The position numbers and the translations under genes are program-made. Positions 26,329-34,350 of a DNA stretch of 64,000 nucleotides are shown piece after piece (position 1 is the stretch's first letter; every line of letters begins with the position of its first letter). The stretch is from Caldilineaceae bacterium SB0661_bin_34 (lineage in GTDB: Bacteria > Chloroflexota > Anaerolineae > Caldilineales > Caldilineaceae): the NCBI GenBank assembly GCA_009841145.1, contig VXMJ01000073.1:1-64000 (forward strand). Direction: 5' to 3'. Under the pieces are notes generated by a model. The model had not been told where the DNA came from. It searched no databases and was given only the letters and a program-made list of their open reading frames with translations.

Positions 26329-26347
26329 GGTCGGGCAAAACCCGACC
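26329..26347 (-). promoter_or_regulatory. Leader hairpin of binding protein copy A
   Basis: GGTCGGG (26329-26335) pairs with CCCGACC (26341-26347) around CAAAA, about 40 bases upstream of the copy A start codon. It occupies the same position as the copy B hairpin at 24403-24421 and differs from it by a compensated base pair. Confidence 0.6.
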
Positions 26348-26490
26348 ATGGGGTGAACCCGTATTGTGCCTTAAGGGGACCAGGAACCCAATCGAACACC
26401 CCGGAACAAGTCGGGTTTCGGCGGGAGACAGCCCTCTCAAAGACATCCGGCGGAACCAATGGACATGTCCGCCGGGATGACAAATGCGTG

Positions 26491-27564
26491 CTACGTGTCC
26501 TCGGGCGGCATGAGCGTCGACCAGTCGCTCGATCCGACCAGAACATTCAGGACATCCGCGGCATCGGGCACCCATTGGGCTCTCTGCCAAGCCGAGGCCA
26601 GAGTGTCTGGCACATGGGATGCCAATTCCCCCTGGGTAGCCCGCAGTTTCAGTTGGGAGAGGAAGTTTGTCTGGGAGGTGGTCAGTGTAGTGTCCTGAAC
26701 TGCTTCTTGGACCGCCTCTTGCTTGGCCTCGTCGGCATCCAGGTCCCTGGCCCGCGTTGGGTCCAGCCAGACACCGCGTGTTGCGTCCCAGGTCTGGAAG
26801 GTGTGGATGTCCCCACCCTCATCCAGCATCCTGAATGTGCCCAGAACCTCGCTGCGGTAGACGGGCAACCCGTCCGCCATGCGGAACAGTTCAATGTCCT
26901 TGTACTCCCCGTCGGTCGACAGGCGCAGGCCCCACAGCCGGGGTTTGCCTTCCCGGCGATGCAAGTGTTCCGGGTCGTAGAGAAAGTACTCCCGTACCCC
27001 CATGGCCCGGTAGATTTCAACCTTGGGCCCCAGGTCGTGGTGGAAGGTGGACTCGGACAGCACCTCCAGCACGAACAGGATGGGATTGTCCGGGTCGTAG
27101 GCGACTTCGTGCCGGTTGTCGTCGGGCCGGGGCTGCTTCTGGATGAAGACATCCGGCATGACCTGTCCGCTGCGGGCATAGCGGTTGGTCCGGGGCACGC
27201 CCAGATCGGGCAGTTTCAGGCACCGATCACTGAAGACCCGGTTGAAGCCCAGCAGGCGCTGGGCTTCATCAAAGCAGCCATTGATGCTGGTCCGATGGTA
27301 CGGAGCCGCCATGAAGGTCACGCCGTCCTTGCCGTAGGCGTCGTCGTCCGTCCAGTCGGGTCCGTAGATGTGGCGGGGATCGTAGGGGTAGTTGGGGTCG
27401 TAGTGGTCGAGCGCTTGGATGTGGGCCCACCAGGCACTGGAGGCCGTATCGCCGTAGGAAGCCGCCGCGGGGGCAAGGGGCGTTGCGGAACCGGGCTCAA
27501 GGATGGTTGCCAGACTGCTGTCCCGTGCAGGCACGGACAATTCGGTTTTCAGTTCCGCGTTCAT
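26491..27564 (-). CDS. Uma2-family putative endonuclease
   Basis: A 357-aa protein with the Uma2/DUF820 nuclease core at about residues 130-200: MPDVFIQKQPRPDD, ILFVLEVLSEST, then KVEIYRAMGVREYFLYDP. The order Asp...Glu-x-Leu/Ser...Lys matches the PD-(D/E)xK-like fold of the family, which is expanded in cyanobacteria and Chloroflexota and of unknown role. An N-terminal extension of ~90 residues and a C-terminal helical tail (DADEAKQEAVQEAVQD) surround it. ATG 27564 is chosen over a TTG at 27588. It stands alone between two transporter loci. Confidence 0.75.
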   Translation of the reverse strand: MNAELKTELSVPARDSSLATILEPGSATPLAPAAASYGDTASSAWWAHIQALDHYDPNYPYDPRHIYGPDWTDDDAYGKDGVTFMAAPYHRTSINGCFDEAQRLLGFNRVFSDRCLKLPDLGVPRTNRYARSGQVMPDVFIQKQPRPDDNRHEVAYDPDNPILFVLEVLSESTFHHDLGPKVEIYRAMGVREYFLYDPEHLHRREGKPRLWGLRLSTDGEYKDIELFRMADGLPVYRSEVLGTFRMLDEGGDIHTFQTWDATRGVWLDPTRARDLDADEAKQEAVQEAVQDTTLTTSQTNFLSQLKLRATQGELASHVPDTLASAWQRAQWVPDAADVLNVLVGSSDWSTLMPPEDT

Positions 27565-27873
27565 GGTGCACAACCCACTGCCATCCAAGGGCCGTCATCC
27601 CGTCAAGCGCAGTGTAGCAGGTGCGCCGGAACACCAGGACACCGGAACACCTAGTGGCACAGAGCCTGCTCTATAATCGATGCTCTCCCCGGATGTTCGG
27701 CACCTCCGCCACGGAATGCGGCGACCCGCTTGGCACAGGTCCCGTGTGAAATCGGAACCGGTTGGTTGCGGACTTCCCCCATGGGCGTTCCCGATTGACC
27801 GACGAGGGAACTGCGGCGAGACGTGTCGCTTGAAAGTTGTAGGCATTCGATTCACGACAGCAAGGAGCATGCA

Positions 27874-29637
27874 ATGTCCGACATGAAGAAACTCACGCGA
27901 GCCACCCTCAGGATGCCTGTGGTCGTCTTGTTGCTGGCGACCATGGTGGCCCTGTTGGCCGCCTGTGCAGCCCCGGCTGAGACCGACACCGCAGCTCCGG
28001 TCGAGCCTGAAGTCAAGGAACTCACAATCCTCTACTGGCAGGCTGCCTCCCTCCCCGGTCCGTTCCTGTCCGGCGGGACCAAGGATCAGGATGCCGGTGC
28101 CGTCACGCTCGAACCCCTGGCCAGCGTCGATCCCGACGGCGTGCTGGTGCCGCGCCTCGCCGCCGCAATTCCCACGATCGAGAACGGCGGAGTATCCGAG
28201 GATGGCCTCACCATCACCTGGACGCTGCAGGAAGGACTGTTGTGGTCGGATGGCACGTCCATGACGGCCGACGACGCGGTGTTTACTTGGGAATACTGCA
28301 CCCATCCGGAGACCGGCTGTGCCTCCGTCGACACCTACGACGGAGTCGTGAGCGTGGAAGCCCCGGACGACACCACGGTCGTGGTCACCTTCGACAAGTT
28401 CACCCCCTATCCCTATACGGCCTTCGTGACGGCACAGTCGCCGATCATCTCGCGGGCGCAGTTCGGCGAGTGCGTGGGCGCGGCGGCCCAGGCATGCAGC
28501 GAGCAGAACCTCGCTCCGCTGGGGACCGGGGCCTATCGCCTGACCGACTTCAAGGTCAACGATGTGGCCACCTACGAGCGCAACCCCCATTACCGCGGGG
28601 AGCCGGCCTACTTTGACCGGGTCATCTTCAAGGGCGGCGGCGACGCGGCCTCGGCGGCCCGGGCCGTGCTGGAAACCGGCGAGGCCGACTACGCCTGGAA
28701 CCTGCAGGTCGAACCCCAGATCCTGGCGGAGATGGAGGCCAAGGGCCAAGGCGAGATCATCGTGGCCTTCGACAGTCTGGTCGAACGGCTGCTGGTGAAC
28801 CAGACCAATCCGGACGAGGGGCTGGGCGATGATCGCTCGGAGTACCTGGACGGCACCAACCCGCATCCGTTCCTGGTCGGCACCCCGGTGGCCCAGGCCA
28901 TGTCCATGGCCATTGACCGCTCCGTGATCGCCGAGAACCTCTACGGCTTCGCCGGCCAGCCCGTCTGCAACGTCATCCCCGGTCCGAAACACTACGTGTC
29001 CACGGCCAATGACGGCTGCCTGGTGCAGGACATCGACGGTGCCAACGCACTCCTCGACGAGGCGGGCATCGTGGACACCGACGGCGACGGCATCCGGGAG
29101 TACAACGGCATGCCGCTGTCGGTGCGCTACCAGACCTCGACCAACAGCGTGCGGCAGAAGACCCAGGCCGTGATCAAGCAGTGGTGGGCGGAAATCGGCA
29201 TCGAGACCGAGCTGCTGAACCACGACGCCTCCGTCTTCTTCGGCGGCGACCCGAACAGCCCCGACACGTACCAGAAGTTCTACACGGACATCCAGATGTA
29301 CACCACGGGTCCTTCCATCGACCCGCAGATTCACCTGTCCCAGTGGCAGTGTCAGTACATTCCGGAACGGGCCAACTCGTGGGCCGGCGGCAACATCTTC
29401 CGCGGTTGCGACCCCGAGTACGACGAACTCTTCCAGTTGCTGGTCGAGACGCCTGTGGGGCCCGAACGCGAGCGGCTGGTCAAGACCCTGAACGACATGA
29501 ACGTCCAGTCCGGCATGCAGATCCCGCTGGTCTACCGCGGCCGGGTGGCTGCCCGCACGAATTCCCTGCAGGGCGTGTGGATCAATGGCTGGGACACGGA
29601 GCTGTGGAACGTCGGTGATTGGGCCAGGGAGGAATAG
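27874..29637 (+). CDS. Family 5 ABC substrate-binding lipoprotein
   Basis: A 587-aa peptide/nickel/oligosaccharide-type (SBP family 5) lipoprotein. The signal MKKLTRATLRMPVVVLLLAT ends at the lipobox ALLAAC. Family landmarks follow, such as LEPLASVDPDG, FTWEYCTHPETG, GTGAYRLTDFKV and YLDGTNPHPF. The ATG 27874 has AAGGAG 8 bases upstream; the frame's earlier start at 27823 lacks one. It begins a four-gene unit with two permeases and xylulokinase, so it may bind a xylose-containing oligosaccharide rather than peptides. That substrate assignment is inferred from context only. Confidence 0.88.
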   Translation: MSDMKKLTRATLRMPVVVLLLATMVALLAACAAPAETDTAAPVEPEVKELTILYWQAASLPGPFLSGGTKDQDAGAVTLEPLASVDPDGVLVPRLAAAIPTIENGGVSEDGLTITWTLQEGLLWSDGTSMTADDAVFTWEYCTHPETGCASVDTYDGVVSVEAPDDTTVVVTFDKFTPYPYTAFVTAQSPIISRAQFGECVGAAAQACSEQNLAPLGTGAYRLTDFKVNDVATYERNPHYRGEPAYFDRVIFKGGGDAASAARAVLETGEADYAWNLQVEPQILAEMEAKGQGEIIVAFDSLVERLLVNQTNPDEGLGDDRSEYLDGTNPHPFLVGTPVAQAMSMAIDRSVIAENLYGFAGQPVCNVIPGPKHYVSTANDGCLVQDIDGANALLDEAGIVDTDGDGIREYNGMPLSVRYQTSTNSVRQKTQAVIKQWWAEIGIETELLNHDASVFFGGDPNSPDTYQKFYTDIQMYTTGPSIDPQIHLSQWQCQYIPERANSWAGGNIFRGCDPEYDELFQLLVETPVGPERERLVKTLNDMNVQSGMQIPLVYRGRVAARTNSLQGVWINGWDTELWNVGDWAREE

Positions 29638-29791
29638 CGTCCAACATTGACTTGATTGTTCGGCCGTTGCCGAACTGCGGGCCGCAGGCGCCGTGCGGCT
29701 GTCTGTGGCCCGCCGCGGCCGACGGTTGCAAACCAAGTGACGCTCCGCGGCCGCAGGCACGGAGCGCGGTTGAATCGGGAGCGGTTGGCAC

Positions 29792-30808
29792 GTGAGCAGG
29801 TACCTGGCCCGTCGGCTGCTGACCGCTGTCCCGACCCTGCTGGCCATCAGCATGGTGATCTTCGCCGTGTTGGACTTGGCGCCCGGCGACCCGACCGGGG
29901 CCCTGCCGGAGACCATTCGGCCGGAAGTGCGCCAGATGATCAGGGAAGCCATGGGCCTCGACAAGCCCATGCACATCAAGTACCTGCTCTGGCTGCGGCA
30001 GTTCTTCTGGAACGAGCCGATCGGACTGCTGGAAGGCGCGCTCGGCATCGAGATCGGTGATTCCGAGTCCCGTTTGCGCATCACCTCCTGGGGCAGCCGC
30101 GGCACCCCGGTCTTCGACCTGATTGCGCAACGGGTGCCCCAAACCCTGTGGGTCGTCGGGCTCGCCTACCTGATATCCGTCCTGATCGCCGTGCCGGTAG
30201 GAGTGATTTCGGCCGTCCGCCAGTACTCCGTGTTCGATCAACTGGGCACGCTCTTCTCGCTGATCGGCTATTCCGTGCCGACCTTCTTCACCGGCCTGCT
30301 CCTGATTATCGTCTTCAGCGTGAACCTGAACTGGCTGCCGTCCATCTACGACACCAACCTGGAGGTTCGGGACTGGCGCTCCCTGGTGGCGCAGCTGCGG
30401 CAGATGGCCATGCCGGTGGCGGTCCTGGCCTTCTTCCAGACGGCCGCCCTGGTGCGCTTCACGCGATCGTCCATGTTGGACAACCTGACCCAGGACTACG
30501 TGCGCACCGTCAAGGCCAAGGGCTTCCGGGAGCGCTACGTCGTGATCCGCCACATCCTGCGCAATTCCCTGATTCCGGTTATCACCCTGGTGGCCCTGGG
30601 CGTGCCCACCATCTTCAGCGGAGCCATCATCACCGAGCAGATCTTCCGCGTGAACGGCCTGGGGGCGCTGCTGATCAGTTCGATCCAGGTCAACGACATC
30701 CCCATGATCCAGACGGTTACGTTCATCTTCGCCGTCCTGATCGTGATCTTCAATCTGATTGCGGACATCATCTACGGCGTGCTCGATCCCAGGATCCGCT
30801 ATGCCTGA
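29792..30808 (+). CDS. Opp/Dpp-type ABC permease, B subunit
   Basis: A 338-aa permease with the typical OppB/DppB start RYLARRLLTAVPTLLAIS, a large periplasmic loop, and the ATPase-contact loop DYVRTVKAKGFRERYVVIRH. The start is GTG at 29792. It follows the binding protein by 154 bases and precedes the C subunit by 42 bases on the same strand. The family imports peptides, nickel or oligosaccharides. Confidence 0.9.
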   Translation: MSRYLARRLLTAVPTLLAISMVIFAVLDLAPGDPTGALPETIRPEVRQMIREAMGLDKPMHIKYLLWLRQFFWNEPIGLLEGALGIEIGDSESRLRITSWGSRGTPVFDLIAQRVPQTLWVVGLAYLISVLIAVPVGVISAVRQYSVFDQLGTLFSLIGYSVPTFFTGLLLIIVFSVNLNWLPSIYDTNLEVRDWRSLVAQLRQMAMPVAVLAFFQTAALVRFTRSSMLDNLTQDYVRTVKAKGFRERYVVIRHILRNSLIPVITLVALGVPTIFSGAIITEQIFRVNGLGALLISSIQVNDIPMIQTVTFIFAVLIVIFNLIADIIYGVLDPRIRYA

Positions 30809-30850
30809 CCCGCAGTCCGGCCGCCGGGACCGTCCGCCTCGGAACCTCGC

Positions 30851-31774
30851 ATGACCGCCACCGCCGACGCCCCGGCCGCGGGAGTGCTGGGCCAACGTGC
30901 CCCGCGTACACTCTGGGGCGATGTCTACCGCCGGTTCATCCGCCACAAGCTGGCCGTCACCGGGCTGGTAATTCAGGTCCTGCTGATCCTGGGCATCCTG
31001 GTTGGGCCGATCATCTATCCGGAGGACGCGGAGTACATCGACATCCTGCGTGCCGATGCACGGCCTTCGTTGGAATTTCCCATGGGCACCGACGATTTGG
31101 GCCGCGACACCCTGGCGCGCAATATGGAGGGTGGCCGCATCTCCCTGGCGGTCGGGGTCGTGGCCATGGCCGTGGCCATCATTCTGGGCACCTTGGTGGG
31201 ATTGCTGTCCGGCTACTTCCGATCGCTGGACAATCCGCTGATGCGCTTCACCGACATGATGCTGGCCCTGCCCAGCCTGCCCCTGCTGATGGTGATCATC
31301 ATGCTGTTCCGGGACAAGATGCGCAATCTGCTGGGGCCGGAGCTGGGCATCTTCGTGCTGGTGGTCTACGTCATCGGCGCGCTGGGCTGGATGCCGACGG
31401 CCCGCATCGTGCGCGGGACCGTGCTCTCCATCAAGGAGAAGGAATTCATCGAGGCGGCCGTCAGTATTGGTGTACGGCAGCACATGATCCTGTGGCGCCA
31501 CGTGCTTCCCAACATCCTGTCGCCCATCATCGTCTCGGCCACTCTGGGCGTGGCCAGTGCCATCCTCATCGAGTCGGCTCTCTCCTTCCTCGGGTTGGGC
31601 TTTCCGCCGGATGTGCCCACTTGGGGCCGCCTCCTGTTCGAGAACAAGGACTTCATCACCTACAACCCGGCCCTGATCATCTTCCCGGGCCTGTTCATCT
31701 CCCTCACGATCCTCAGCATCAACTTCATGGGGGACGGACTTCGGGACGCCCTGGATCCCCGCCTGCGGCTGTAG
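30851..31774 (+). CDS. Opp/Dpp-type ABC permease, C subunit
   Basis: A 307-aa permease with the OppC/DppC N-terminal region (FIRHKLAVTGLVIQVLLILG), the family landmark GTDDLGRDTLARNMEGGRIS and the EAA-like loop KEKEFIEAAVSIGVRQHMIL, ending DALDPRLRL. ATG 30851. The usual OppD and OppF ATPase genes do not follow; xylulokinase begins 24 bases later. The importer must therefore recruit ATPases encoded elsewhere. Confidence 0.9.
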   Translation: MTATADAPAAGVLGQRAPRTLWGDVYRRFIRHKLAVTGLVIQVLLILGILVGPIIYPEDAEYIDILRADARPSLEFPMGTDDLGRDTLARNMEGGRISLAVGVVAMAVAIILGTLVGLLSGYFRSLDNPLMRFTDMMLALPSLPLLMVIIMLFRDKMRNLLGPELGIFVLVVYVIGALGWMPTARIVRGTVLSIKEKEFIEAAVSIGVRQHMILWRHVLPNILSPIIVSATLGVASAILIESALSFLGLGFPPDVPTWGRLLFENKDFITYNPALIIFPGLFISLTILSINFMGDGLRDALDPRLRL

Positions 31775-31797
31775 GTCCATTCAGTCAGGAACACGCC

Positions 31798-33300
31798 ATG
31801 ACCGATGCCCTCGTCCTGGGTCTGGACATCTCGACCACCGCCACCAAGGCTATTCTCGTCGATTCCGTTGGCCGTGTCGTGGCCTCCGCCGCCTCGGAGT
31901 ACGACTTCCAAACTCCGCAGCCGCTGTGGAGCGAACAGGATCCGGATTTGTGGTGGCAAGGCACGCGCCACAGTGTCCGCGCGGTTCTGGCACAGGAAGA
32001 CGTGCAGCCGGAGCAGGTGGCCGCCATCGGCCTTTCCGGCCAGATGCACGGCTTGGTTCTGTTGGACGCACGGCAGGAGGTGCTGCGCCCCTGCATTCTC
32101 TGGAACGATCAGCGGACCGGGAGCCAGTGCGACACCATTCGAGCGCGGTTGGGTTTCGAGCGCCTTCTGGAGATCACCGGCAACGATGCCCTGACCGGCT
32201 TCACGGCACCCAAAATCCTGTGGGTGCAGGAGGAGGAGCCGGAGATCTGGGAACGCACCCGGCACATCCTGCTGCCGAAGGACTATGTGCGGTTCAAGCT
32301 TAGCGGCGAGTTTGCCGCGGACGCGGCGGACGGCTCCGGCATGCTCCTGCTGGATTTGAAGGGCAGGACCTGGTCCCACGACATGCTGGCCGCCTTGGAT
32401 ATCCCCGAGACCTATATGCCCGCGGCCTGCGAGGGAACCGCCGTCTCGGCCCGGTTGTCTCCTGCGGCGGCCGGAGAGCTGGGGCTGCCCGTTGGTCTTC
32501 CGATCGCCGGTGGGGGCGGCGACCAGGCGGCCCAAGCCGTGGGCGTGGGGGCCGTGCAGGAAGGCATGGCCGCGGTCACCCTGGGAACCTCGGGAGTGGT
32601 CTTTGCCACCAGTGCCGAGCCGCGGGTGGAGAAGGAGGGCCGGCTCCATGCCTTCTGCCATTCCGTCCCCGACCGCTGGCATTTCATGGGCGTCATGCTG
32701 AGCGCTGCCGGCAGTCTCCGCTGGTTTCGGGACACCTGTGCACCCGGCCGCGATTTCGGCGAGCTCACGGCCGCGGCCGCCGCGGCCCCCGCGGGGTGCG
32801 ACGGCCTGATCTTCCTGCCGTACCTGACCGGCGAGCGCACGCCCCACCCCGATCCCCTGGCCCGCGGGGCCTTTGTCGGCCTGACGGTTCGGCATGACCT
32901 GAACCACATGACCCGGGCAGTGCTGGAGGGGGTGGCCTGTGGCCTGAAGGACGGGTTCGATCTGATGGACGGTGCCGGTTTGCCCGAACTGCAAACCGTG
33001 CGCCTGTCGGGTGGTGGGTCCCAAAGTCCCCTCTGGCGCCAAATCCTAGCGGATACGCTGGGCCGGGAACTGGTGACGGTCGCCGAAGGCGAGGGCGCCG
33101 CCATGGGGGCCGCCGTACTGGGCGGTGTGGCCGGCGGTGTCTGGCCCGATGTGGACGCGGCCACCGCTTCGCTCGTGGCGGAGACGGGTTCGGTGCGGCC
33201 GAATCCGGACACGGTCGAAACCATGAAGGAAGTGCATGCGCGGTACCGGGATCTGTATCCGGCTCTGAGTCCCTACAACCGGAGCGTGGCTCCTGATTGA
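31798..33300 (+). CDS. xylB: Xylulokinase (FGGY family)
   Basis: A 500-aa sugar kinase phosphorylating D-xylulose to xylulose 5-phosphate. Visible signatures: LGLDISTTATKAILVD (phosphate-binding 1), GLSGQMHGLVLLD (the xylulokinase-specific SGQMHG), CILWNDQRT, GGGGDQAAQAVG, TLGTSGVVFATS and the adenosine-binding RLSGGGSQSPLWRQI. Length is typical. ATG 31798 lies within a longer open frame that is not itself a gene. It is 24 bases after the permease, so it is co-transcribed with the importer, which points to uptake and catabolism of xylose or xylosides. No xylose isomerase is in the window. FGGY kinases vary in specificity, so another pentulose is possible. Confidence 0.88.
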   Translation: MTDALVLGLDISTTATKAILVDSVGRVVASAASEYDFQTPQPLWSEQDPDLWWQGTRHSVRAVLAQEDVQPEQVAAIGLSGQMHGLVLLDARQEVLRPCILWNDQRTGSQCDTIRARLGFERLLEITGNDALTGFTAPKILWVQEEEPEIWERTRHILLPKDYVRFKLSGEFAADAADGSGMLLLDLKGRTWSHDMLAALDIPETYMPAACEGTAVSARLSPAAAGELGLPVGLPIAGGGGDQAAQAVGVGAVQEGMAAVTLGTSGVVFATSAEPRVEKEGRLHAFCHSVPDRWHFMGVMLSAAGSLRWFRDTCAPGRDFGELTAAAAAAPAGCDGLIFLPYLTGERTPHPDPLARGAFVGLTVRHDLNHMTRAVLEGVACGLKDGFDLMDGAGLPELQTVRLSGGGSQSPLWRQILADTLGRELVTVAEGEGAAMGAAVLGGVAGGVWPDVDAATASLVAETGSVRPNPDTVETMKEVHARYRDLYPALSPYNRSVAPD

Positions 33301-33354
33301 CGCGCTGCGGACACAGGGGACGAGCCCCGGTCCGGTACCGGCATCGTAGGATCG

Positions 33355-34167
33355 ATGATTCACCTTCGCTCCGTGGCTTTCAGGCCACCGGCCGCGCGGC
33401 AACGGGCCGAGTGGCCCTTCACGGTACCGGTGATCGCGGAATGGTCGGCACCGCTTGAGTTTGATCATCCGGTGACCTTTCTGGTCGGAGAGAACGGCTG
33501 CGGCAAGTCCACTTTGCTGGAAGGCATCGCCTGTCATGCAGGGCTGCCGGCCGCGGGCCGTGAGGAACTGGATCGGGATTCCTCCCTGGCCAAGGTGCGC
33601 GGTCTTGCAAAATGCCTCAAGGCTGCCTGGAACCAACGCAGCCACCGCGGGTTCTTTCTGCGTGCGGAGGACTTCTTTGGCTTCGTACAGCGCATGGGTG
33701 CCATGGCGCAGTCCCTCCGGGCCGACCTGGAGGAGGTGGATCGGACCTACGCCGGACGATCGGCCGCGGCCCGCATGTATGCGCGCACCCCGTATGCCAA
33801 CGAATTACACGGCATCTTGGAGCGCTACGGTGGGGACATGGACGCCCAGTCGCACGGCGAGGGCTTCCTGGCCTTCTTCCAGGCCCGGTTTGTGCCCGAC
33901 GGCCTGTACCTGCTGGACGAACCGGAAACGCCCCTGTCCCCGTTGCGGCAGTTGGGGTTGCTGTCCCTGCTGCGGGAAATGGTGGAGGAGCGGGGTGCGC
34001 AGTTTGTGATTTCCACCCACTCGCCCATTCTGATGGCCTACCCGGGTGCCACCATTCTCAGTCTGGACGAGTCCCCCTGGCAGCAGGTTGCCTGGGATGA
34101 ACTGGAGCACGTACGGCTGACCAGGTCCTTTCTCAACAACCCGTCGACATACACGAAGCACCTGTAG
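33355..34167 (+). CDS. AAA-family ATPase (ABC-type head, COG3910-like)
   Basis: A 270-aa cytoplasmic ATPase. Walker A is GENGCGKST (about residues 43-51) and Walker B is LYLLDEPETPLSP, with an ABC-like region SHGEGFLAFFQARF before it and the switch histidine in FVISTHSPILMA. The whole protein is one ATPase head with a short helical insert, the size of small SMC/OLD-like predicted ATPases. No nuclease partner gene is fused or adjacent, except for the helicase 183 bases downstream on the same strand. ATG 33355. Possible roles are DNA repair or stress response; no specific function can be read. Confidence 0.8.
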   Translation: MIHLRSVAFRPPAARQRAEWPFTVPVIAEWSAPLEFDHPVTFLVGENGCGKSTLLEGIACHAGLPAAGREELDRDSSLAKVRGLAKCLKAAWNQRSHRGFFLRAEDFFGFVQRMGAMAQSLRADLEEVDRTYAGRSAAARMYARTPYANELHGILERYGGDMDAQSHGEGFLAFFQARFVPDGLYLLDEPETPLSPLRQLGLLSLLREMVEERGAQFVISTHSPILMAYPGATILSLDESPWQQVAWDELEHVRLTRSFLNNPSTYTKHL

Positions 34168-34350
34168 GTGGGCCGATCGGCCTTGCGCACAGCGGCTGAA
34201 CGGGGGCAACCGAGGTTGGTGCGGGCCGGTTCCCGCAGCGCCGCGCGGGTACCCAATGCAGATAATGCAACGGGAACAGCCCGTCCGGGTTCGCCGGCAC
34301 CGGCCGAGTCACCCAACTGACCGTTCACATTTCGCTCACTGCCTCAAACC

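Noticed and set aside
25269-27654. Long plus-strand open frames across the binding protein and Uma2 genes
   Set aside because: Antisense to two well-supported genes; low-information Gly/Val/His-rich sequences.
27595-30105. 836-aa minus-strand open frame
   Set aside because: It lies antisense to the binding protein and permease, which have signal peptide, motifs and ribosome-binding sites. Its translation is His/Gly/Val-rich, typical of the antisense of GC-rich genes.
29582-31780. 732-aa minus-strand open frame
   Set aside because: Antisense to both Opp-type permeases; highly charged Gln/His/Asp-rich composition without domains.
30148-31797. Upstream extension of the xylulokinase frame to 1050 aa
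   Set aside because: The first 550 residues are an out-of-frame reading of the two permeases; the kinase begins at ATG 31798 with the family N-terminus.
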